Assembly: GCA_947595585.1 (NCBI GenBank)
Contig: CANQET010000002.1
Coordinates: forward strand, 1-64,000
Direction of reading: 5' to 3'
Source of the DNA: an uncultured Clostridia bacterium
GTDB lineage: Bacteria; Bacillota; Clostridia; Christensenellales; Borkfalkiaceae
Length of the DNA: 64,000 bases
The notes beneath the pieces were generated by a model, which did no database searches, had not been told where the DNA came from, and was given only the letters and a program-made list of their open reading frames with translations. Shown here in pieces: positions 1 to 7,788 of the stretch; position 1 is the stretch's first letter; each line of letters starts with the position of its first letter. The position numbers and the translations under genes were made by a program.

Positions 1-15
1 AGAATATCGAGAAAC

Positions 16-48
16 GGGCTACCGATGAAATGCTATCGGTAGCCCATC
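16..48. terminator. strong inverted repeat (gggctaccgat ... atcggtagccc), terminator-like without a long U tract
   Basis: GGGCTACCGAT / ATCGGTAGCCC 11-bp arms around an 8-nt loop. Confidence 0.5.
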
Positions 49-67
49 TCTATACTCATTCCTTGAA

Positions 68-127
68 ATACAAAATAAATCCGAACCAATCGCGGGTTAC
101 ATTTACCCTTGTTAGTTCGGATTATTT
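68..127. terminator. nested inverted repeat (aatccgaac...gttcggatt with inner gggt...accc)
   Basis: Outer arms AATCCGAAC/GTTCGGATT, inner GGGT TACATTT ACCC, flanked by A/T-rich tracts; lies 3' of the minus-strand tRNA cluster. Confidence 0.45.
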
Positions 128-142
128 TGATTTGGTGGTGGG

Positions 143-285
143 CGTGAGTACTTCGCGCTACGCGCTCGTGCCATGCTTCGTAGCACAAATAGAAACCGCG
201 CATGGGGCGAACACGTACGCGTTTTCTCCCGAACGCTATCTCCGCCACAAAAAAAGAACGGCGATGCCGTCCTTGCGTGGTGGAG
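143..285 (-). repeat. tRNA-Ala-end associated repeat module, copy A
   Basis: ~143-bp unit (cgtgagtacttcgcgctacgcgctcgtgccatgcttcgtagcacaaatag...cgctatctccgccac-aaaaaaagaacggcgatgccgtcc) repeated in tandem at 286 and inverted at 1213-1357. Confidence 0.9.
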
Positions 286-433
286 CGTGAGTACTTCGCG
301 CTACGCGCTCGTGCCATGCTTCGTAGCACAAATAGAAGCTGCGCATGGGGCGAACACGTACGCGTTTTCTCCCGAACGCTATCTCCGCCACAAAAAAAGA
401 ACGGCGATGCCGTTCTTTCCGTGGTGGAGATAG
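286..433 (-). repeat. tRNA-Ala-end associated repeat module, copy B (abuts tRNA-Ala)
   Basis: Near-identical to copy A with ~143-bp period; joins the 3' end of tRNA-Ala(GGC). Confidence 0.9.
391..420 (-). terminator. intrinsic terminator of tRNA-Ala(GGC)
   Basis: Minus strand: AAAGAACGGC ATC GCCGTTCTTTTTTT immediately after CCACCAC. Confidence 0.85.
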
Positions 434-497
434 CGTGAGTCGAACACGTGACCTCTTGAATGCCATTCAAGCGCTCTACCAACTGAGCTATACCCCC
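422..497 (-). tRNA. tRNA-Ala(GGC), CCA encoded
   Basis: Reverse complement GGGGGTATAGCTCAGTTGGTAGAGCGCTTGAATGGCATTCAAGAGGTCACGTGTTCGACTCACGCTATCTCCACCA; anticodon loop ATGGCAT. Confidence 0.95.
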
Positions 498-541
498 ATA
501 GAAGACTTCCGAAGAGGAAGTCTTCGCGCGATGTGCGCGTA

Positions 542-618
542 TGGTGGGGACAACAGGGCTCGAACCTGTGACCTCACGCATGTGAAGCGTGCGCTCTAAC
601 CAGCTGAGCTATGCCCCC
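542..618 (-). tRNA. tRNA-Val(CAC), CCA encoded
   Basis: Reverse complement GGGGGCATAGCTCAGCTGGTTAGAGCGCACGCTTCACATGCGTGAGGTCACAGGTTCGAGCCCTGTTGTCCCCACCA; anticodon loop TTCACAT. Confidence 0.95.
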
Positions 619-721
619 GATCGTCTCCATTGTACTATCTTTCCCGAAGAAAGTCAACCGATTTTGCATAGCATGGCACAATTCTCCAATGAAAATTTTT
701 TCAAAGAATTTCCGAAAATGG

Positions 722-750
722 GTTGAAATTTTCTTTCAAGCGTGGTACTA
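722..750 (+). promoter_or_regulatory. putative sigma-A promoter (TTGAAA-17-TACTAT)
   Basis: ttgaaa ttttctttcaagcgtgg tactat upstream of a small ORF. Confidence 0.5.
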
Positions 751-803
751 TTATGATAGCTGATAACAGCGGCATCAATGTATTGGGTCGGTTGGGGTGT
801 ATT

Positions 804-1013
804 GTGAACGCAGAGCAGGTTCTTGTACTTTTGATCGATTACATTTCTATGGAGCTCGATTCCTTGGAGGAAGAGGAGGCGGTGCGGCCGCTTACAGACT
901 ATGCATCGGGCAGAAAAGCCGCGCTCGTCGAGTGTCTTGAACTCATCCAGCGGTGGGAAGACGCCGCGAAAAACGGCCTCGATTGGGACATTGAGGCGAA
1001 TTTCCCCGTGTAA
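804..1013 (+). CDS. small hypothetical protein (start uncertain: 723, 753, 804 or 850)
   Basis: ORF downstream of a good promoter; acidic C-terminal half MELDSLEEEEAVRPLTDYASGRKAALVECLELIQRWEDAAKNGLDWDIEANFPV. Confidence 0.4.
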   Translation: MNAEQVLVLLIDYISMELDSLEEEEAVRPLTDYASGRKAALVECLELIQRWEDAAKNGLDWDIEANFPV

Positions 1014-1065
1014 CGAAAAAGTTGCCGCGTTTCTGATTTTTTTACGAAACGCCCCTCGAAATCGC

Positions 1066-1094
1066 TTGCATTTTTCGGCGGGTGTGTTTATAAT
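1066..1094 (+). promoter_or_regulatory. promoter of tRNA-Ala(CGC) (TTGCAT-17-TATAAT)
   Basis: TTGCAT at 1066, TATAAT at 1089, 17-bp spacer, ~45 bp upstream of the tRNA. Confidence 0.7.
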
Positions 1095-1139
1095 CATGAA
1101 TGTGATCGCTTGCGGGCATACCGCAAGTTGCATATATTC

Positions 1140-1215
1140 GGGGATATAGCTCAGTTGGTAGAGCGCTGCGTTCGCAACGCAGAGGTCACGTGTTCGAGTC
1201 ACGCTATCTCCACCA
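1140..1215 (+). tRNA. tRNA-Ala(CGC), CCA encoded
   Basis: GGGGATATAGCTCAGTTGGTAGAGCGCTGCGTTCGCAACGCAGAGGTCACGTGTTCGAGTCACGCTATCTCCACCA; anticodon loop TTCGCAA. Confidence 0.95.
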
Positions 1216-1260
1216 CGCAAGGACGGCAGAGCCGTCCTTTTTGCGTAGTGGAGATAGCGT
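1201..1260 (+). terminator. terminator inside a 60-bp near-perfect palindrome that includes the tRNA-Ala 3' end
   Basis: acgctatctccaccacgcaaggacggc-aga-gccgtcctttttgcgtagtggagatagcgt. Confidence 0.8.
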
Positions 1261-1357
1261 TCGGGAGAAAACGCGTACGTGTTCGCCCCATGCGCAGCTT
1301 CTATTTGCGCTACGAAGCATGGCACGAGCGCGTAGCGCGAAGTACTCACGCCCACCA
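1213..1357 (+). repeat. tRNA-Ala-end associated repeat module, copy C (inverted relative to A and B)
   Basis: Reverse-complement match of the 143-286 unit, again starting at a tRNA-Ala CCA end. Confidence 0.9.
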
Positions 1358-1361
1358 TAAG

Positions 1362-1390
1362 AAAACGGCACCGTAGGGTGCCGTTTTTTC
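1362..1390 (+). terminator. intrinsic terminator
   Basis: aaaacggcacc-gtag-ggtgccgttttttc. Confidence 0.8.
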
Positions 1391-1394
1391 GTAG

Positions 1395-1421
1395 AAAAAC
1401 CCCGTCCGAAGAGGGCGGGGG
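1395..1421 (-). terminator. terminator of the ABC permease operon
   Basis: Minus strand CCCCGCCC TCTTC GGACGGGG TTTTTC just after the 1434 stop. Confidence 0.75.
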
Positions 1422-1433
1422 CAATATGAGAGA

Positions 1434-2786
1434 TCAATCGAGGGAGGTGCGCAGAAGTTCCTTGATGGGGCGGGAGCGAAGGCGGATCGCGGCGTAGGCG
1501 AAGAAGATCATGGCGAGGCCCGTCACGGCACCGATGCCGAGGAAGAAGATCCCCGCAATGCGCCGAAGGGAGATGCCGAGCGAGATCGCCGTAAGATATT
1601 TTACGATGGCGTTGATGGCGAAATACCCGCCCGTGGTGAGGATCAGAGCGATGGGGATGGCGAGGAAGCACAGGATGAGCAGTTCGAAGAAGAGCAGCAA
1701 AAACAGGGTACTTCGCCGCATGCCGAAGGTCATGAGGATCCCGCCCGTGCGGCAGAACACCTTCACATATTTATCGATCATCAAAAACACGGTGAGGACC
1801 AGCCCGATGATGAGGGCGGAGCCGACGATGATATAGAGATTGGAAGAGAGCACTTGAAGGCCGTTGAGCGCGTTCACTCTCGTGACGGAAGTCTTTCCCG
1901 CATAGTTGAGCGTCGTATCCGAAAGCAGCTCTTCGAACCACGTATCGACATCCTGCACATCGGGCCATTCGTTGAGGTAGAGGCGGTAGCGGGAAAAGGT
2001 GGTCGTCTTTACGAAATCGTTTTCATACGACATCAAAAAATAGGGACGGGTATGGGCGTCTCCATGCCCCGAGAGCCGAAGACTCTCCTCGCGGATGATG
2101 CCGCACACCTTGGCCGAATACTGCGCAATGAGGGGCGGCTTGCCCTCCCGCGGATCTTTGAGATAGACGGTGAGCATTTTGCCGTATACATCTTCGGGCT
2201 TGAGCTGATAGGCTTCTAGGACGGCGGGCGCGATCGCGACCTCGTCCTTTTTTGGATAGCCGCCTTCGAGGAAGAAGCTATCGAGCCCTAAGTTCGCCTT
2301 GAGCTCGGCATAGTCTTCTTCGGTGAAGTACTTATCCTCCGTATGGGCGCCGGTGGATACGGTGATGGCCTTGGTCGCAGAATATTGTTTTCCATCGACT
2401 TCAAGCACGAGGTAGGCGGTAGTCGCGTTGTATACTCCGCCGTAGCCGTAAAGCCGCGTGACCAGCGGATTGAAGTTGTGGTAGACGTAGTGCTCCACAT
2501 GGCCGCAGTCGTCGCAGAGCTCCTGCAATTTTGTGACGGTGCTGCTGTATTGCGTCAGGATGAAATTGGAGGAGTAGGAACTCTCGATGTATTCCGTCCT
2601 TTTGCGGTCGATGGCGGCGTTGTAGACGGTGAAGAGGCAGATGAGGAAGGCGAGGCAGGCGAAGGTGAAGCACAGCTTGAGGTTCATCCACGCATAGGAG
2701 AAGATGTTCTTCCATGCGAGCCCGAAGAGGCTGAAGCCCTTGACGATCTCCTCTTTCGCTTCCTGCGAGCGGTTCTTTTTACTCAT
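1434..2786 (-). CDS. FtsX-like ABC transporter permease (long type, pair 3)
   Basis: MSKKNRSQEAKEE...; start ATGAGTAA overlaps the stop of the upstream gene; four hydrophobic segments; VKVFCRTGGILMTFGMRRS motif. Confidence 0.85.
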   Translation of the reverse strand: MSKKNRSQEAKEEIVKGFSLFGLAWKNIFSYAWMNLKLCFTFACLAFLICLFTVYNAAIDRKRTEYIESSYSSNFILTQYSSTVTKLQELCDDCGHVEHYVYHNFNPLVTRLYGYGGVYNATTAYLVLEVDGKQYSATKAITVSTGAHTEDKYFTEEDYAELKANLGLDSFFLEGGYPKKDEVAIAPAVLEAYQLKPEDVYGKMLTVYLKDPREGKPPLIAQYSAKVCGIIREESLRLSGHGDAHTRPYFLMSYENDFVKTTTFSRYRLYLNEWPDVQDVDTWFEELLSDTTLNYAGKTSVTRVNALNGLQVLSSNLYIIVGSALIIGLVLTVFLMIDKYVKVFCRTGGILMTFGMRRSTLFLLLFFELLILCFLAIPIALILTTGGYFAINAIVKYLTAISLGISLRRIAGIFFLGIGAVTGLAMIFFAYAAIRLRSRPIKELLRTSLD

Positions 2787-4023
2787 GGCGCACCTCCTGC
2801 GCGATGGCGGCATTTCTTACCTTACGGTTGACGATAAAGAAGAGAAGCACGGTGAAGGCGGCCAGTCCGAAGAAGACCGCGGTGGGGACGATCGGACGGA
2901 AGCGGGAGACGAAATTGGCACTGAATTGTTTGAAGAGCCGCCCGCACAGCCCCATAAAGTAGACATTGAAGGCCATCGAGAAGAGGGCGCCGAAGACGAC
3001 GGCAACGACGACGAGGAGGACCGCGATGATGCAGTAGATGCCCGCGACCGTCGTATTTCTCGCCCCGAGTAGCTTGAGCCTGCAGATCATGCCCTTGCGT
3101 TGGCGGTAGAAGATGGCGATGAGGGAGTATAGGACGAAGAGCACGAGAATGCCGAGGACGAAGGTCACCGCGAAGAAAAACGCCTGCGCGAGGGTGATGT
3201 TCTCGATCTGTCCGGCGACTTTATACCCCATCGTAGCGACTTCGCCCGAGCGCGTCATATCGACATAGGCCCTGTAGAGCATGCGGCTATCGGCGAAACG
3301 ATAATAGAGTAACGAATAGGTGGGGTCCCCCTCGGGAATGAAGAAGAAGTGTGCGCTCGGGAGGTAGTAATCCTTGGGGTTCAGTGCGTTGTACTTATTC
3401 ATCGCCGACATATCGACGAAGCCGACGACGGTATACGTCTGCGGTGCGACTTTTGTAAGATCGCGCCCGTTTTCGGGATCGTGGAAGAACATATCGGGCG
3501 AGAGGGTGATCGTATCCCCGATCTCGGCGCCGATGATCTTTGCGATGCTCGGGTTGATCGCGATCTCCCCGGGGTGCTCGGGGAAGTTATACTGCGGCCG
3601 CGCATCGAGGTGAGGGGCGAAGGTCACTTCGGCACAGGCGAGGGGCACCGCGTAGCCCGAGATAGTGAGGGAGGCCACGGCTTCGGTGAGCGGTTCGTCG
3701 TCTTCGCGCTGCACGTTGTGCGAGGAGGTGTTGTAGGATGAAGTCTTGCCCGTGAGCGTCGCATAGCGGGTGATGCCGTCGATGACGGCGGCGTATTGCG
3801 TCCCGCCTTCGAATTGGAGGGCACCTGTAGTATTTGCTACGGACATCGTGTAGACATTGGAGAGTTCGTCGAGACCGCGGAACATGCCGCTCGGCACATC
3901 GAGCAGTACCGAGATCACCGAGAGCAGCGCGGCGACGAAGGCCGTCAAAATGACCCCGATAAAGAGGATGGTCTTTTTCAGGAGCCACATTTCGCGCAGG
4001 ATGAGTTTCAAAGTTCCTTTCAA
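2779..4023 (-). CDS. FtsX-like ABC transporter permease (short type, pair 3), TTG start
   Basis: MKGTLKLILREMWLLKKTILFIGVILTAF...YRQRKGMICRLKLLGARN...QEVRHE; TTG overlaps upstream TGA (aaTTGA). Confidence 0.82.
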   Translation of the reverse strand: MKGTLKLILREMWLLKKTILFIGVILTAFVAALLSVISVLLDVPSGMFRGLDELSNVYTMSVANTTGALQFEGGTQYAAVIDGITRYATLTGKTSSYNTSSHNVQREDDEPLTEAVASLTISGYAVPLACAEVTFAPHLDARPQYNFPEHPGEIAINPSIAKIIGAEIGDTITLSPDMFFHDPENGRDLTKVAPQTYTVVGFVDMSAMNKYNALNPKDYYLPSAHFFFIPEGDPTYSLLYYRFADSRMLYRAYVDMTRSGEVATMGYKVAGQIENITLAQAFFFAVTFVLGILVLFVLYSLIAIFYRQRKGMICRLKLLGARNTTVAGIYCIIAVLLVVVAVVFGALFSMAFNVYFMGLCGRLFKQFSANFVSRFRPIVPTAVFFGLAAFTVLLFFIVNRKVRNAAIAQEVRHE

Positions 4024-5324
4024 TTTACTGCCTCCGTCGTGAAGAATTCCTTCACGGATCGACGCATCAGGCGCGGGAGCGCCAAGAGGAAACAGAGCAG
4101 GGCGGCGGCGAAGACGGCGGCCGCGCCGATCGCAAGGAGACGGACGAGCTGCACGGCCGAGATCGCAAGCGTCACTTGTGCGAGGAGTTTTACAGCCAGC
4201 CCGATGACGACGTACCCCGCCACGGTGACGACGGCCGAGACGGGAAGCGCCAGAACGCACAGGAAGAGCAGTTGCAGGAAGAGGAGCGCGAAGAGCTTGC
4301 TCCGCCGCATGCCGAAGGCGAGCAAAATGCCGCTCTGCCGTGCGAAGATGCGCACATATTTTTCGACCATGAGCAGGATCATCACGAACAGCCCCGCCGC
4401 AAGTCCGCCGCCGATGACGGTGTAGAGGTTGTTCGCGAGCATACGTACCCCCTCGAGCATGTAGATATCCCCGAGCAGATCCCCGCCGCGCAGACGGTAT
4501 CCGTAGGTGAGGACTTCCCTGTTTTCGACATGCGTCACCCATTCTTCGGGTTCATAGAGATAGATGCGGTAGGGGATCGCCTTGAAGGCGGGGTCGCTCT
4601 CGTGGAGAAGCACGGAAGGGCGGTCGAAGGCCTTTGCCCCGAGGTGGCCCGTGAGCTGAAAATAGCCCTGGGTGAGACAGCCGCAGACGACGCCCGCGGT
4701 GAGGGGGACTTCTTCGCCCTTGATGTAGAGCTCGACTTCCTTTCCCATCACGTCTTCCGCGCGGAGACCGAGCAGGGCGAGATAGGGTTCCGCGAGGACG
4801 ACCTCTCCCGCCTGTTCGGGAAGCCTACCGAGGACGGGCTCCCCGAGGTCCCTTGCCTGCATCTCGATGCGGTCTGCCTCGAGGATGGAGTTGCGGTCGA
4901 GGACGTAAAACGGTGTTCCCGCCGCCGTATAGGTGCGATCGCCGAGGCGGAGGGCGAAGTGGCTCACCGAGGGCGAGAGTACGCCCTCTCCCTGCTGTTT
5001 TGCGATGCGGGAGAGGAGGGCCTCCCCGAAGAGTACGCGCACATAGGTATCCTTGCTCTTTTGGATATAGCTGCGGAAGATCTCATAGTTCTTCCCCGCA
5101 GGCTCTGCGGAGCCTTGGTAGACGAAGACGTTTCCCGAGGAGGCGTCCTTCAAAATTTCCTCTCGCTGCCCGAGAAGGGCGAGGTTGTAGCCGCTGAAGA
5201 GACAGATGAGCATGGCGAGCATGGCGAAGACGAGCGAAAGACGCAGATTGAGCCAAGCGTACGCGCGGATATTCTTCAGCGCGATCACGGGAAGGGCGGG
5301 GGATGTAGTCGTTTTTTTACTCAT
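4020..5324 (-). CDS. FtsX-like ABC transporter permease (long type, pair 2)
   Basis: MSKKTTTSPALPVIALKNIRAYAWLNLRLSLVF...; ATGAGTAA overlap with upstream stop; RBS GGAGGAGG. Confidence 0.85.
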   Translation of the reverse strand: MSKKTTTSPALPVIALKNIRAYAWLNLRLSLVFAMLAMLICLFSGYNLALLGQREEILKDASSGNVFVYQGSAEPAGKNYEIFRSYIQKSKDTYVRVLFGEALLSRIAKQQGEGVLSPSVSHFALRLGDRTYTAAGTPFYVLDRNSILEADRIEMQARDLGEPVLGRLPEQAGEVVLAEPYLALLGLRAEDVMGKEVELYIKGEEVPLTAGVVCGCLTQGYFQLTGHLGAKAFDRPSVLLHESDPAFKAIPYRIYLYEPEEWVTHVENREVLTYGYRLRGGDLLGDIYMLEGVRMLANNLYTVIGGGLAAGLFVMILLMVEKYVRIFARQSGILLAFGMRRSKLFALLFLQLLFLCVLALPVSAVVTVAGYVVIGLAVKLLAQVTLAISAVQLVRLLAIGAAAVFAAALLCFLLALPRLMRRSVKEFFTTEAVN

Positions 5325-6462
5325 GACGCACCTCCTCCGCAAGGCGGGTGTTGCCGATCTTCTTCGCGAGCGAGGCGTAGAGCAAGAGGACGATGGCGGC
5401 AAAGCCGAAGAAGACGGCGACGGGGATGAGGGGATGGAAGTGGGAGGTGAAGGGCGTCTCGAAGAAGGCCGCACACGCCGAGAGGTAGTAGGTATTGAAG
5501 AGGAAGGAAAAGCCCAGCCCCGCCCCGACGGCGAGCACGACGATGAGGCATGCGATCGCGCAGTAGAGGCCGGCGACCGTCGCATTTTTGGCGCCGAGCA
5601 TCTTGAGCCTGCAGATCTGTAGCTTCCTCTGGCGGTAGAAGAGGGCAAAGAGCGCCCAGAGGACGAAGAACACGATGACGGCAAGAAGAAGCGCGATCGC
5701 CGTATAGAAGGAGACGGCGAGGTCGATGTGCCCGAAGCGCATCGAAAGCACGGGAGGCATGGAGCAATCGCGTCCCTCCTTTGCCATTTGGTCGTACCAT
5801 GTGCGAAAATCTCGGCTCGAATTGAAGTCGATACAGCAAAGATCCATGGGTTCCTCGTCGCGTACGGCGAGATAGAAGAGCCCGTTTCCGGGTTCATCGA
5901 CATAGTGGCAGATCGTGCGGGAGAGGCTGTAAAACCCGGTCACGGTGAACTTCTGCTCCCCGAAGGAGAGCTCGTCTCCGAGTTTTGCGCCGAGCGCGCT
6001 CGCAATGCGGGTATCGATACAGCATTCCCCCGCCTTTTCGGGAAAGCGGCTGTTTGCTTTCAGGCCGCTTTTCCAAGCGTCGAGCGTCCAAAGTCCGCTC
6101 TCGGGGAGCGCCCAGCCGATCTGATGGGTCCGCGCCCCGTTGGGGGACCATGTGATCGAACTTACGGTAAACCGCTTTTCGCCGAGGGTGATCTGCGTGC
6201 TGTAGGTGAGCCCTTTGCGGCCGCCATAGACGTTGTCTCCGCCGAGCGCTTTTGCCGCGGCGAGCGTCGTGACGGGTACATCCGAAGTGATATCCTCTAT
6301 AGTATGATCGAGGTATTCATACATCCCCACGGGCACGTCGATAAGCACGGAGACGACCGAGAGGAAGGCCGCCGTAAAGATGGTGAGGATGACGCCGATG
6401 AGAAGGAGGGTCCATTTGAGGAACCCCGCCTCGAGGCGGATGAGCCGCAAGATACTTCGCAT
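5317..6462 (-). CDS. FtsX-like ABC transporter permease (short type, pair 2)
   Basis: MRSILRLIRLEAGFLKWTLLLIGVILTIFTAAFLSVVSVLIDVP...YRQRKLQICRLKMLGAKN...EEVRHE. Confidence 0.85.
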   Translation of the reverse strand: MRSILRLIRLEAGFLKWTLLLIGVILTIFTAAFLSVVSVLIDVPVGMYEYLDHTIEDITSDVPVTTLAAAKALGGDNVYGGRKGLTYSTQITLGEKRFTVSSITWSPNGARTHQIGWALPESGLWTLDAWKSGLKANSRFPEKAGECCIDTRIASALGAKLGDELSFGEQKFTVTGFYSLSRTICHYVDEPGNGLFYLAVRDEEPMDLCCIDFNSSRDFRTWYDQMAKEGRDCSMPPVLSMRFGHIDLAVSFYTAIALLLAVIVFFVLWALFALFYRQRKLQICRLKMLGAKNATVAGLYCAIACLIVVLAVGAGLGFSFLFNTYYLSACAAFFETPFTSHFHPLIPVAVFFGFAAIVLLLYASLAKKIGNTRLAEEVRHE

Positions 6463-7788
6463 TCAATTGACCTCGGTCACGAGGAGTTCTCTGATCGATC
6501 TTTTTCTGAGCCGCAGGACCATCAAAAGGAAGATGAAGAGGGAGACGGCGACGACGATGACGATCCCGATGATGAGCATGAGGAGGAACTTTTCCACCGT
6601 GATCTCCATTGCGACGCCCGTCGCGGCGAACATCGCGGCGCCGATCACGAAGTACCCCAAAACCGAGAGAAATGCAGACATGGGTACGGAAATCGCCGCA
6701 AGTAGCATGAGCTGCGTAAACAAAAGCAGGATGAGTTTCTTCTGCGGAAGGCCGTAGGTCAAGAACATTCCTCCCGCCCGTGCGAAGACCTTCATGTATT
6801 TCCCCATCATCAAAAACACGGTGAGCACCAGCCCCACGGCGAGCGAGGAGCCGATGATGACGTAGAGGGTATTCGCGAGGATGAGCACGTTTTCGAGCAT
6901 CCAGAGCGCGGTCGTCTGCCGATTTCCGCCGTATGTGATGGTGACGGCCGACTTAAAGCGGCCTACGACGTCATCCGCGATCGTCTTTGCCTCCTCCCGC
7001 GTATAGAGGCGGTCGAGCTTGAAGGCCACGGAATACACCGAACCTGTCTTTTTGAAGAGGGGGTGCCCGTCGCAGACCATAGTGACGGGCAAATAGCTAT
7101 GGGTCCAATCGTCGTGCCCCGAGAGCCCGTAGTATTCCTTTTTGACGATCCCGACGAGCGTTCCGCCGAAGAGCGGGGCGCTGTCCCCCGTGACTTGGAC
7201 GGAGACCTCCTTCCCGAGGAAGTCCTGCCCCAGCCCGTAGTTTTCGAGAAAGGGTTCTGCGAGCACGATCTCGTCTTCGGTTTGGGGGACCCGTCCGATG
7301 AGGATCTCATCGCTCCCCGTCCGCGCGAGAAGTTCGGCCTTGTCGTCTTCCGTAAAGGGGTAGGAGGCGGCGTAGCAGTTGATCTTGAGGGTATCATCGC
7401 GCGGGGCGAGCTCCTCCCCCTCGGCGGTAAAGACGATGTAGCGGCAGATGGCGTCGCTCAGATTGAGATGCAGGCGCTCGTTCATGTATAGGTAGGTGCG
7501 CTGCCGCCAAAAGCCGATGCCCTCCTGCCCGGGGAAGTACTCTTCGGCGAAGTCCCAAGGGAAATTCTTCTCCGTGGTCGAAGTGAGGCAGACGTACCTT
7601 GCCGAGAGCGTCGTCGTCTCGAGCGCCTCCCGCTTGCCCGCGAGGGCGGAGTTGTACCCCGTAAAGAGGCATACGAGGAAGGCGAGGCAGGCGAAGACGA
7701 ACGCCACCTTGCAGTTGATCCAAGCGTATGCGCGGAAGTTCTTCGCCGCGAGCCGTAAGACGGGGACGTTGCCTTTTTCTTCACTCAT
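6463..7788 (-). CDS. FtsX-like ABC transporter permease (long type, pair 1)
   Basis: MSEEKGNVPVLRLAAKNFRAYAWINCKVAFVFACLAFLVCLFTGYNSAL...; overlaps upstream gene end. Confidence 0.85.
   Translation of the reverse strand: MSEEKGNVPVLRLAAKNFRAYAWINCKVAFVFACLAFLVCLFTGYNSALAGKREALETTTLSARYVCLTSTTEKNFPWDFAEEYFPGQEGIGFWRQRTYLYMNERLHLNLSDAICRYIVFTAEGEELAPRDDTLKINCYAASYPFTEDDKAELLARTGSDEILIGRVPQTEDEIVLAEPFLENYGLGQDFLGKEVSVQVTGDSAPLFGGTLVGIVKKEYYGLSGHDDWTHSYLPVTMVCDGHPLFKKTGSVYSVAFKLDRLYTREEAKTIADDVVGRFKSAVTITYGGNRQTTALWMLENVLILANTLYVIIGSSLAVGLVLTVFLMMGKYMKVFARAGGMFLTYGLPQKKLILLLFTQLMLLAAISVPMSAFLSVLGYFVIGAAMFAATGVAMEITVEKFLLMLIIGIVIVVAVSLFIFLLMVLRLRKRSIRELLVTEVN

Noticed and set aside
143-433. Possible integrative element at tRNA genes
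   Set aside because: No integrase, transposase or long foreign segment; repeat units are only ~143 bp, so reported as a non-autonomous or structural repeat instead.
30-599. Several ORFs (30..290, 33..581, 173..433, 202..438, 345..599)
   Set aside because: Lie inside tRNA genes and the non-coding 143-bp repeat modules; similarity between them reflects the DNA repeat.
654-1424. 256-aa minus-strand ORF
   Set aside because: Crosses tRNA-Ala(CGC), its terminator and the repeat module on the opposite strand.
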